Position numbers and translations under genes: made by a program. Below are positions 1-6,906 of a DNA stretch of 34,781 nt, one piece after another (the stretch's first letter is position 1; the number at the start of each line of letters is the position of its first letter). Below the pieces are notes generated by a model. It made no database searches and was not told the origin of the DNA. It saw only the letters and a list, made by a program, of their open reading frames with translations. The DNA is from Sulfuricaulis sp040901545 (GTDB lineage: Bacteria > Pseudomonadota > Gammaproteobacteria > Acidiferrobacterales > Sulfurifustaceae), in NCBI RefSeq assembly GCF_040901545.1, contig NZ_JBBDYL010000027.1, forward strand, positions 1-34,781, read 5' to 3'.

Positions 1-1263
1 GTAGATGTGGTAGTCCATGCGCGTGAACGAGCGGATCGCCCCCATCAGCCCCATGAGGTAGATCGCGATAGCGGGAATGAAGATGAGTACGTATTGCGCC
101 ATCGGATCGATGCGGCCCCACCGGATTGCCCCGGTCGAGCGCGCCCGCCGGTACAGCAGGTAGGTGACGAAGGTCATGATGATGATCGCGGTCACCGCGA
201 GCGCCTTGGCCACCATCAGGCCGAGGAACGTGAAGCGCTCGGGAAGGATCAGCGCCTGTTCGCTCACCCCCGCGGGAGCCTTCGCCAGCAGATCGGGGAA
301 GAAATTCTGCGGCACGACCCAGACGATGCCGCCCGCGAGCAGCACGCCGAAGATCGCCTTCATGTGCGGCGCGAAGCGTGCGCCGCCCTCGATGCGCTGC
401 ATGGAGAGCCAGATGTAGAAGTTCGCGCCGAGGAAGAGCAGCACCACCAGCAGCCCCTGCATCACGAAGTAGCCGGAGAGCTTGTCCGCCATCATGAAGG
501 TGGCGAGCTGCGCGTCGTAGACGAAAAACTCCCTGGAGAGGATGTAACCCGCGAGCGGCATCGTGATCAGCGCGCCCACGCCGATCAGGTTGCCAATGTA
601 GCCCATCCAGTCGTAGAATGCCCGATCCTCGTTTTTCCTGGAGGTCAGGAACATGAACGCGGCGAACAGCGCGACCACGAAGCCGCCGAACGTGACGTTG
701 CCGAGGAAACGGTGCAGGTTGAGCGGCCACCATGTGGCGTTATCGATCATCGCCCACAGGGTGGCGCTCTCTATCCCCTTAGGGGGCGTGTTCATGAATC
801 CGGTCACCGCGTTCATGAGCAGCATGACGGCGGTGCCGAGCACGTTGAGCAGCACCCCGATGCCGATATGCGCCCACTTTCCGGTCACCGTGCGGCTGAG
901 CGGCTTCCAGGTGTACCAGTAAACGTACATACACACCGTCTCGAGCAGGATGAACGCCCCATACGCGACCCATACCGGGTAAAGCGCCTTGAAAAGGTAA
1001 TTCGTAATCGGCTGATAGGGACCCATCAGCACGAAAGTGAACATCACTCCAAAGAACGCGGTGAGCGAGTAGGCGATCGCCACCACTTTCATCGTCTCCT
1101 TCGCCAGGCGTTCGTACCTATGATCCCCGGTGCGCAGCCCAAGCCATTCACTCACTACAATGAAGATCGGCGCGCCGAGGACGAACGCGGCAAAGAACAG
1201 ATGCAACTGCGCCACCAGCCATATTGCCGTGCGCGCGCCGATCAGCGGGAAATCGAGCGGCAT
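1..1263 (-). CDS. Cytochrome bd-like oxidase subunit I, divergent (partial, 3' end outside window)
   Basis: Translating the minus strand from the ATG at 1263 gives 421 codons with no stop before the window edge, so the C-terminus is missing. The protein is almost entirely hydrophobic, with about nine membrane helices. It aligns by eye with CydA. The first-helix heme ligand is present as QLHLFFAAFVLG (His about 21), the LLE glutamate of the third helix region is kept, MNAVTGFMNTP corresponds to the CydA ANGWMQNP helix, and LHRFLGNVTFGGF carries the second heme histidine. The large Q-loop with its Lys/Glu pair is absent, and the GRQPW signature is replaced by a segment around SFTRMDYHIY. The family normally reduces O2 at a heme site in the inner membrane. 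Without a quinol site the electron donor is uncertain; the cupredoxins upstream are candidates. The start lies one base after the stop of the upstream cupredoxin gene, which suggests translational coupling. Confident in bd-like family, not in substrate. Confidence 0.8.
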   Translation of the reverse strand, partial: MPLDFPLIGARTAIWLVAQLHLFFAAFVLGAPIFIVVSEWLGLRTGDHRYERLAKETMKVVAIAYSLTAFFGVMFTFVLMGPYQPITNYLFKALYPVWVAYGAFILLETVCMYVYWYTWKPLSRTVTGKWAHIGIGVLLNVLGTAVMLLMNAVTGFMNTPPKGIESATLWAMIDNATWWPLNLHRFLGNVTFGGFVVALFAAFMFLTSRKNEDRAFYDWMGYIGNLIGVGALITMPLAGYILSREFFVYDAQLATFMMADKLSGYFVMQGLLVVLLFLGANFYIWLSMQRIEGGARFAPHMKAIFGVLLAGGIVWVVPQNFFPDLLAKAPAGVSEQALILPERFTFLGLMVAKALAVTAIIIMTFVTYLLYRRARSTGAIRWGRIDPMAQYVLIFIPAIAIYLMGLMGAIRSFTRMDYHIY

Positions 1264-1264
1264 G

Positions 1265-1924
1265 TCACTTCCCGGCGAGCTTCGAGGTCACGACCAGCGT
1301 GCCGTGCATGCCGCGCTGGTCGTGATTGGAAAGCGGGCAGCTTATCTTGTATTCGGCCTCCTGCAGTGTGACCACCAGGCGGACGGTGCGGCCGGGACTG
1401 AATTTCGCCGCGTGGGCCTCGATCCCCGGGCCTTCGACATGGAAGTCATGCGCAAAACGGCCCTCGTTGCGCAATACGAATGTCACGGTGCCGGGCTTGG
1501 TACGAATCTTGTTGGGGACCATTTCATATTCTTTGAGCGCGATCTCGACCTGTCCGCTCTTGAACTCGGCATAGTCGCCATCAGCGGCGTTGGTTTTCTC
1601 CAGCGTCCGCGCCGGCGGCGCGCTAGGCCTGATCGATGCGACCGCAGGGGCCGCCTCATGCCCGTGCGCGGCAATTGCCTCTCCCGGCGCTGCCACTGCT
1701 ACGGGAGTCTGCTCTCGTACACCCGGCTTCACCGGTGCACCGGTGAACCAGGAGGGCAACTCGCTAACCTCGCGCGGTACCCCCGGATGCTCGGCCACGC
1801 GGGCGAGCATCCAGCCCATCAGCATCAATGTAAGCAGGAGCACCGCTGCCGCAGATGCGGTTACCGCGGCCCTCTTCAGGTGCGTTGTCTCCCGTTCCCC
1901 ATGAGCGGCTAAAGCGTCCGCCAC
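1265..1924 (-). CDS. Membrane-anchored cupredoxin (type 1 copper protein)
   Basis: 219 aa. One hydrophobic helix at about residues 21-42 should anchor the protein in the inner membrane. An Ala/Pro-rich linker follows (about 45-115), then a C-terminal cupredoxin domain (about 118-217) on the periplasmic side. Type 1 copper ligands are visible: a His in FAHDFHV (His159 or His162), then Cys196, His201 and Met206 in the pattern C-x4-H-x4-M. A single-electron carrier role is what the family does. The gene sits between another cupredoxin gene and the bd-like oxidase gene, on the same strand with gaps of 13 and 1 bases, so it probably carries electrons to, or is a subunit of, that oxidase. The partner assignment is inference. 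Confidence 0.8.
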   Translation of the reverse strand: MADALAAHGERETTHLKRAAVTASAAAVLLLTLMLMGWMLARVAEHPGVPREVSELPSWFTGAPVKPGVREQTPVAVAAPGEAIAAHGHEAAPAVASIRPSAPPARTLEKTNAADGDYAEFKSGQVEIALKEYEMVPNKIRTKPGTVTFVLRNEGRFAHDFHVEGPGIEAHAAKFSPGRTVRLVVTLQEAEYKISCPLSNHDQRGMHGTLVVTSKLAGK

Positions 1925-1937
1925 ACTGCGCCGCCCG

Positions 1938-2585
1938 TTACGGCAGCACGGTGATGTAGGCGACCATCGGCCCCTGCACGGGCTTGCCCTTGTCGTCGTA
2001 GCCTCTCAGATCTCCCTTCGGCCCGATGAAAGTGTGCACCTCGCAAATCATGCGATAGGTGCCCGCTTTATTCGCCTGGAATCTGAGCGTCACTTGCTCG
2101 CCGCGCGCGAACTCGCCGGCTTTGAGTTTGGCAGGATCTTCATACGCGTTAGGATTTGCCCGCGCTACAGCCTTCCCCGTGGAAGCGCCCGCATCGTTGA
2201 TGATCGCAACGCCTTCGGTGCCGACCTCGGTGCCCTCGATGGTCACGTTGTGGTGGCTGCCCTTGACCGAATGGATGTGCAGCACCACGCAATCGCCGCG
2301 CTTGACGATGATCACGCCGGGATCGAACGTGTAGCGCTCCAGCTTTGAGTTGGCGTCTCGTGCCTGCCCGCGGTCGTTGTAAGCAACAGGTTTTTTGTCC
2401 CGATCTTTCGGCACCGTGTCCCATTCGCCAGTGGCGATGAGGAACTCCTTGATCGGCGCTTTGGCCGCGCAGCTCGGCAACAGCCCCGCGCCGCCCTGCT
2501 TCGGTGTAGACTGGGCCGCAGCCGTGCCGGGTAACGCCGCGATGGCGGCTCCCAGTACAGCTAACAACAACGTTTGCTTGTGCAT
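1938..2585 (-). CDS. Secreted cupredoxin-like protein
   Basis: 215 aa with a clear Sec signal peptide (MHKQT, hydrophobic core, cleavage near TAAAQ at 24/25). The mature part has a cupredoxin pattern: an HH pair at 111-112 in a VKGSHHNVTIEG segment, then CEVH at 181-184 and a late methionine (Met207), which together could bind copper. A 40-residue insertion lies between the two halves. The start is supported by a strong AAGGAG Shine-Dalgarno six to eight bases upstream (complement of 2591-2597). It is the first gene of the three-gene minus-strand unit, upstream of the anchored cupredoxin and bd-like oxidase. Probable role: soluble periplasmic copper electron carrier. Its exact partner is not determinable from sequence. 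Confidence 0.75.
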   Translation of the reverse strand: MHKQTLLLAVLGAAIAALPGTAAAQSTPKQGGAGLLPSCAAKAPIKEFLIATGEWDTVPKDRDKKPVAYNDRGQARDANSKLERYTFDPGVIIVKRGDCVVLHIHSVKGSHHNVTIEGTEVGTEGVAIINDAGASTGKAVARANPNAYEDPAKLKAGEFARGEQVTLRFQANKAGTYRMICEVHTFIGPKGDLRGYDDKGKPVQGPMVAYITVLP

Positions 2586-2756
2586 GCTTTTCTCCTTTCA
2601 GAAAAGTCAGTTTCCTGACGTCGATCAATCGTGCAAAAGACTAGTCGGGAAAACAACGGCTGATGGGCGGCAAAGCACAGGGACCTTGGTCTCTCCGACG
2701 TGGCCTATTGGTCCATGGGTGTGTCGGATTCTGCCTGCTACAATGAATCCGCCGCT
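2586..2756. promoter_or_regulatory. Divergent promoter region, cupredoxin/oxidase operon versus two-component system
   Basis: 171 bases between the first codons of the minus-strand cupredoxin gene and the plus-strand histidine kinase gene. It must hold promoters for both units. The Shine-Dalgarno of the cupredoxin gene is at 2591-2597 (complement). I could not identify convincing -35/-10 pairs. The plausible operator of the adjacent response regulator would lie here; that is inferred from the arrangement only. Confidence 0.45.
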
Positions 2757-4166
2757 ATGAAACTATTTTCCAGGTTCAGTCTGGTGCGTCTGCTGCTCGC
2801 GGGCGGGGCCGTCATTTTGCTGGCCGGGATGCTGGTAGTCGGAACCTGGGTGGGAAGCGAGATTGAAATCGGAGTCATCAATCGCGCGGGTCTGGTCACC
2901 AGCCTCTATGTGGACAGCATCGTCGCTCCCCACCTGCAAACCCTGGCGGGCGAAGGGCAGTTGCGCGCCGCCGACCGCGCGGCGCTGGACCGATTGCTTT
3001 CCGGCACGCCGCTCGGACAGCACATCGTGGCATTCAAGATCTGGTCGCTCGATGGCCGCATCCTCTACAGCACCAATCCGGCCCTCATCGGACGGCGGTT
3101 CGAGGTGAAGCCGGGGCTCGCCTCCGCGTTCTCCGGCCAAGTGCACTCCCAGATTGCGGACCTCACCGAGCCGGAAAATGAGTTCGAGCGCCAGCAGTGG
3201 TCGAGGCTGATCGAGACCTACGCACCGGTGCGCGTCGCGAACACGGGGATGATCGTGGCAGTCTCGGAGTTCTACCAGACGATCGACGACTTGGCGCATG
3301 AAGTACGCACCGCGCGCCTGCGCAGCTGGCTCATGGTGAGCACGGCGACGGTGGTGATGTTTCTGCTGCTCGCCTGGCTCGTGAGGCACGCGAGCAACAC
3401 CATCGCCGCGCAGCAGAGTGAACTGAGCGAGAAGGTGACGCAGCTCACCGCTTTGCTCGCCCAGAACGAGCAACTCCACGACCGGGTGCGGCGCGCCGCG
3501 GCTCGCACCACGGCACTGAACGAACGGTTCCTGCACCGCATCGCCGCCGATCTGCACGACGGCCCGGGTCAGGGCCTTGCGCTGGCTCTGATGCGCATGG
3601 AACCGCTCGCCAATACCTGCAGCACCTGCCCTGCCACTCTCACCAAGGGACGCACCGTCGGCGACGAATTCCGCACTCTGCATTCCGCGCTCCAGGCGTC
3701 GCTCGACGACCTGCGTGCCATCTCCGGTGGGCTGCATCTGCCGGAAGTCGAAACACTGTCGCTCGCAGAAACCGCGCGGCGCGCGGTGCGCGATTACGAG
3801 CGCACGGCGGGTCTGGCGGTCACGCTAAGTGCGGAGGAGATGCCGCACGAGGTGCCGCTGCCGGTCAAGATCACCTTGTTCCGCCTGCTCCAGGAGTCAT
3901 TGGCCAACGGCTTCCGCCATGGCGGAGGAACGGATCAGCGAGTTACCCTGATTACGCGTGACGGCCAACTGCTGGTCGAAGTCGCCGATGGCGGGAAAGG
4001 ATTTGATCCGCGAATCGCGGTCGCTGATGGTCACCTGGGGCTCGCAGGCATGCGCGAGCGTGTGGAAATCCTCGGTGGATCGTTCAGCGTGCAGAGCACC
4101 CCTGGCCAGGGGACCGTAATCCGGGCATCTTTGCCCGTGGCGCCGCTGGAGACGGAGCTTGAGTGA
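2757..4166 (+). CDS. Sensor histidine kinase, NarX/DesK (HisKA_3) class
   Basis: 469 aa from the ATG at 2757, chosen because the frame then begins MKLFSRFSLVRLLLAGG directly before a membrane helix; a GTG at 2700 is possible but has no signal-like context. Order: TM helix (about 9-31), periplasmic sensor of about 160 residues, second TM helix (about 197-218), coiled-coil linker, HisKA_3 dimerisation domain with phosphoacceptor His267 in DLHDGPGQG, then HATPase_c with an N-box (ESLANGFRHGG) and G-boxes (DGGKGFD, GLAGMRERVE). Shortly after the H-box there is a C-S-T-C motif (Cys288, Cys291), unusual in this position. The gene overlaps the response regulator by 8 bases. It is transcribed away from the oxidase/cupredoxin genes, which it may regulate. 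Signal unknown. Confidence 0.9.
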   Translation: MKLFSRFSLVRLLLAGGAVILLAGMLVVGTWVGSEIEIGVINRAGLVTSLYVDSIVAPHLQTLAGEGQLRAADRAALDRLLSGTPLGQHIVAFKIWSLDGRILYSTNPALIGRRFEVKPGLASAFSGQVHSQIADLTEPENEFERQQWSRLIETYAPVRVANTGMIVAVSEFYQTIDDLAHEVRTARLRSWLMVSTATVVMFLLLAWLVRHASNTIAAQQSELSEKVTQLTALLAQNEQLHDRVRRAAARTTALNERFLHRIAADLHDGPGQGLALALMRMEPLANTCSTCPATLTKGRTVGDEFRTLHSALQASLDDLRAISGGLHLPEVETLSLAETARRAVRDYERTAGLAVTLSAEEMPHEVPLPVKITLFRLLQESLANGFRHGGGTDQRVTLITRDGQLLVEVADGGKGFDPRIAVADGHLGLAGMRERVEILGGSFSVQSTPGQGTVIRASLPVAPLETELE

Positions 4167-4791
4167 ACCGGTCCGCATCCTGGTTGCTGATGACCATCCT
4201 CTGTTCCGGGAGGGGGTCGTCCACTCGCTCGCCTCGGAACCGGACCTCGCCATCGTCGGCCAGGCCGCCAGCGGGGAAGAGGCGCTGAGTCTGGCGCGCG
4301 ACCTTCTCCCGGACGTCGTGCTGCTCGACATCGGCATGCCCGGCTGGGGCGGACTTATCACCGCCGAAAAAATCACCACCGCCTGTCCCGCAACGAAGAT
4401 TGTAATGCTGACTGTCGTCGAGGATGAAGATAAATTGCTGGCGGCGTTCAAGGCCGGTGCGCGCGGCTACGTGCTGAAAGGGGTATCCGCGCGCGAGCTG
4501 GCGAGCGTGGTTCGCGCCACCGCGCACGGGGAAGTCTATGTGTCCCCGTCGCTCGCGGCGGGCATCCTGGTCGCGCTCACGCGCGGCCGTCCCGCCGACC
4601 CGCTCGAAGAACTGACCGAACGTGAGCTCGAAATTCTCAAGCTCGTGGGACAGGGGCTTACCAACCGCGAAATCGGCGAACGCATTCATTTGGCCGAAAA
4701 AACCATCAAGCACTACATCTCCAACATCCTGCAGAAGCTGCAGGTGCGGAGCCGCGTGGAAGCGGCGCTGTTCGCCGCGCGCCGCAGCTGA
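4159..4791 (+). CDS. NarL/FixJ-family response regulator
   Basis: 210 aa. The start is a TTG at 4159 that overlaps the kinase stop by 8 bases. It is the only start codon that precedes the first beta strand (RILVADDHP); no strong ribosome binding site is visible, which fits translational coupling. The receiver domain has Asp11/Asp12, the phosphoacceptor Asp57 (VVLLDIGMPG), the Thr of MLTVV and the Lys of GYVLKG. A LuxR-type helix-turn-helix occupies about residues 148-205 (LTERELEILKLVGQG, then the recognition helix around EKTIKHYISNIL). It is the cognate partner of the upstream kinase and binds DNA when phosphorylated. Targets are inferred to include the divergent bd-like/cupredoxin operon. 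Confidence 0.92.
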   Translation: MSEPVRILVADDHPLFREGVVHSLASEPDLAIVGQAASGEEALSLARDLLPDVVLLDIGMPGWGGLITAEKITTACPATKIVMLTVVEDEDKLLAAFKAGARGYVLKGVSARELASVVRATAHGEVYVSPSLAAGILVALTRGRPADPLEELTERELEILKLVGQGLTNREIGERIHLAEKTIKHYISNILQKLQVRSRVEAALFAARRS

Positions 4792-5369
4792 GACCGCAAA
4801 AAGAAATAACGAACGCGCGCCGCACAAAACACGTGTTTCCCAGGCGCGTGGGGGATGAACCGACCTTCGAGATGCGCTCGATGTTGGCTTCGGCGAAAGT
4901 ATTGCCCGCTCATTTGAGTGGGTGAGATTGGGGTGTCGGAGCAGTGGAGACGTTGCCGAATCATCCGTTGATCGGCCGGCGTGGTGTAAGGGCTGCAGCA
5001 TGAGGTCGCGCGAGGATAGCCTGGACGCCTGTGTGCGCGAAGCGCTCGCCTCGGGCGCGGCGATCGAGGCCGGTACGCAATTGTAGGCGATCTGCGGGAG
5101 CTGATTGTCTCTTACGGCAAGGCCGGACATCAATGAATAGAGCGCTGGCAGCTACGTCATCTCTGTGCGAGTTTATCGCACCATCGTGAATAACCCTCGG
5201 CAACCGGAAGGATGTGCCTTCTAAATGGCTGAATGAATGAAGTTCGGACAGGAGTAAATGGTCCGCATCTCATTCGTCAGGGGGTCGCACGCATAATGTG
5301 CGTGACGGCTCACACTGGCGTAATGTGAACGCGCCGGCCGTACCCGGCCGGCGCGGCGATCGGCTTTTT
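4792..5369. other. Gene-poor interval of 578 bases
   Basis: No convincing gene. Open frames on the minus strand here have arginine- and alanine-rich nonsense composition and no start signals. A short plus-strand stretch ending at the TGA near 5132 reads as plausible protein (IVGDLRELIVSYG), but the same frame has stops shortly upstream, so at most it is a relic. The right end holds two copies of a GCRTAATGTG-like unit at about 5291-5330 and a GC-rich hairpin at 5331-5354. Confidence 0.5.
5331..5354 (+). terminator. GC-rich hairpin, possible plus-strand terminator
   Basis: A perfect 10-bp stem (GCGCCGGCCG with its complement at 5345-5354) encloses a 4-base loop. A run of T begins 10 bases further right (5365-5371). 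The T tract is on the plus strand, so as a terminator it would serve plus-strand transcription from the two-component genes. The gap between stem and T tract is longer than usual. It also lies just beyond the stop of the minus-strand lipoprotein gene, where it could protect the 3' end of that mRNA. Confidence 0.35.
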
Positions 5370-5642
5370 TTATTTTGCTTTTTTGATAGCAGCCAGGGAC
5401 TCTTTGATTGACTGATTAGCATATTTCATAACCGCATCACTGTCGCCCTTGGCCGCCGCATCTTTTGCCATCTGATAGGCTTTCTTGGCGGCCGAGGTGT
5501 CTGCTTTCTTGCCTTCCGCCTGTTTGAGATCGGCTTCGGCTTGCAGCAGCGAGGTTTTTGCCTCCAGGGAGACCTGTGGTGTCGCACATCCCAACAATGC
5601 AAATACCCCACCCGCCAGCAGCGCTATTAGCAGTTTTTTCAT
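5370..5642 (-). CDS. Small alanine/lysine-rich lipoprotein (DUF4398-like)
   Basis: 90 aa from the ATG at 5642, chosen over an upstream in-frame ATG because a strong GAGGAGG Shine-Dalgarno sits 5 bases before it and it begins a lipoprotein signal (MKKLLIALLAGG, lipobox ALLGC with Cys19). The mature part is helical, rich in Ala, Lys and Glu, with heptad-like spacing and the repeated sense of 'AEADLKQAEG' and 'KKAYQMAKDAAAKGD', as in DUF4398 and Lpp-like envelope proteins. It should be attached to the outer membrane. It is a single-gene unit with its own promoter. Function beyond envelope structure is unknown. Confidence 0.8.
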   Translation of the reverse strand: MKKLLIALLAGGVFALLGCATPQVSLEAKTSLLQAEADLKQAEGKKADTSAAKKAYQMAKDAAAKGDSDAVMKYANQSIKESLAAIKKAK

Positions 5643-5713
5643 GTAATCCTCCTCGTCGATATGCATTTTAGATAAAATTCAGGTCCAGGCGAAGTATCCC
5701 GGTCCGTTGGGGG

Positions 5714-5742
5714 ACGATAGCGGCTCGATATTCTTTAGTCAA
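5714..5742 (-). promoter_or_regulatory. Candidate sigma70 promoter of the lipoprotein gene
   Basis: On the minus strand a TTGACT -35 (complement of 5737-5742) is separated by 17 bases from a TATCGT -10 (complement of 5714-5719). It would give a leader of about 65 bases before the ATG at 5642. The -35 matches 5 of 6 and the -10 matches 4 of 6 consensus positions. Confidence 0.5.
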
Positions 5743-5806
5743 TCGCACAACAACGGCGGAAAAAACGTCATTTTTTAGGATTATCAGGTAAAATCGGGGT
5801 AATGAT

Positions 5807-5823
5807 TGCCTAATAATTAGGCA
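5807..5823. repeat. 17-base palindrome downstream of cysB-like gene
   Basis: TGCCTAAT and ATTAGGCA form perfect 8-base arms around a single central base. It lies between the stop of the LysR gene (minus strand) and the lipoprotein promoter. No long T tract follows on either strand, so it is either a weak terminator hairpin or a protein-binding dyad. Confidence 0.4.
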
Positions 5824-5851
5824 GTTTGGGTAGATAAACGAATGGCCGAAA

Positions 5852-6778
5852 CTAGGCAGACAAAGCCATGACGGCATTGACGGCCTCGCGATTGAGATGC
5901 GGCGCGAATAACTCGATGAAGGTGTAAATATAGCCGCGCAGAAAGGCGTTGCGCCGGATGCCGATTCGCGTGGTGCTGGCCTCGAACAGATAGCTCGCAT
6001 CGATGGAACGAAGATTGACGTCGCGGTGCGGGTCAAATGCCATTTTCGCCAGAATACCGATGCCCAGACCGATTTCCACGTAGGTTTTGATCACGTCGGC
6101 ATCGATTGCCGTTAACACCACGTTAGGCATAATCCCCTTGGCCTCGAAGGCGCGGTTGATTTGCGACCGACCGGTAAAGGCAAAATCGTAGGTAATAATC
6201 GGGTATTTGGCGATGGCCTCAAGGGTCAATCGCTTTTCCTTGAGGAGCGGGTGTCTGGGTGGCGTAATGATGCTGCGATTCCACTGGTAGCACGGCAACA
6301 TGATGAGATCGGGAAAGTGTTCTATGGCTTCGGTAGCGATGGCGATATCGGCTTCGCCATTCACCACGAGTTGCGCAATCTGTGTCGGATTTCCCTGGCG
6401 CAAATTCAATTTTACTTTGGGGTACTGCGCGATGAAGCGCTTGATGATCGGGGGTAACTTGTATCGAGCCTGAGTGTGAGTGGTTGCAATGACCAGGTTG
6501 CCAGTCGCTTCGTCTTTAAATTCTTCCGCGACCCGCTTGAGATTTTCCGTGTCCCACAGCATTCGTTGCGCGATGGTCAGTATGGCCTGGCCCGCCGCGG
6601 TGACTTCGGTAATGCGTTTGCCCTGGCGCACAAAAATATCCATCCCGAGCTCATTTTCAAGTAATTGAATCTGCTTGCTTATTCCCGGTTGCGAGGTGAA
6701 AAGCGCTGCCGCGGCGTCGGACACGTTTAGCCCCTGACGCGCGACCTCGCAAAGATAGCGTAATTGCTGCAATTTCAT
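5852..6778 (-). CDS. cysB: CysB-family LysR-type transcriptional regulator
   Basis: 308 aa, the normal length for the family. It opens with the CysB-style MKLQQLRYLCEVARQGLNVSDAA and a winged helix-turn-helix (about residues 1-60, recognition region TSQPGISKQIQLLE). A periplasmic-binding-protein-like effector domain follows (about 90-295), with the TTHTQARY stretch typical of CysB/Cbl. In enteric bacteria CysB activates sulfate-assimilation genes in response to O- or N-acetylserine and sulfur limitation. Here it is divergently transcribed from a TSUP transporter, sulfite reductase, cysH, cysD and cysN, which fits that role. No recognisable Shine-Dalgarno at the start; the upstream region is extremely AT-rich. 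Confidence 0.92.
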   Translation of the reverse strand: MKLQQLRYLCEVARQGLNVSDAAAALFTSQPGISKQIQLLENELGMDIFVRQGKRITEVTAAGQAILTIAQRMLWDTENLKRVAEEFKDEATGNLVIATTHTQARYKLPPIIKRFIAQYPKVKLNLRQGNPTQIAQLVVNGEADIAIATEAIEHFPDLIMLPCYQWNRSIITPPRHPLLKEKRLTLEAIAKYPIITYDFAFTGRSQINRAFEAKGIMPNVVLTAIDADVIKTYVEIGLGIGILAKMAFDPHRDVNLRSIDASYLFEASTTRIGIRRNAFLRGYIYTFIELFAPHLNREAVNAVMALSA

Positions 6779-6906
6779 GATTTTTCTGCTAATAACTAAA
6801 TATTATAAAATCATAATATAATATTCTTTATTAATATATAAGTCCACCTCTAGCATTAGTCTTCCAATGTCCCTCACGACCATCCGGAACTGGTGAGCGC
6901 CGCGTT
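6779..6906. promoter_or_regulatory. Divergent cysB / sulfate-assimilation control region
   Basis: 128 bases between the two start codons. The part at about 6781-6842 is nearly all A and T, in sharp contrast to its surroundings, and holds several overlapping TATAAT-like hexamers. It includes the dyad TATTAT-6-ATAATA at 6801-6818. A LysR-type regulator normally binds such AT-rich dyads between its own gene and its target operon, so this is the likely CysB-binding and promoter region for both directions. Confidence 0.65.

Noticed and set aside
7..1371. 454-codon open frame on the plus strand, rich in Arg, His and Glu
   Set aside because: It is antisense to the bd-like oxidase, whose minus-strand translation has coherent membrane helices and heme ligands. 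The plus-strand product has shadow-like composition.
2763..3737. 324-codon minus-strand frame
   Set aside because: It mirrors the histidine kinase gene, has no start signal and reads as low-complexity Arg/Glu/Gln sequence.
4084..5133. 349-codon minus-strand frame covering the response regulator and the following spacer
   Set aside because: Mostly antisense to a clear receiver/HTH gene; the part beyond it has no recognisable protein features.
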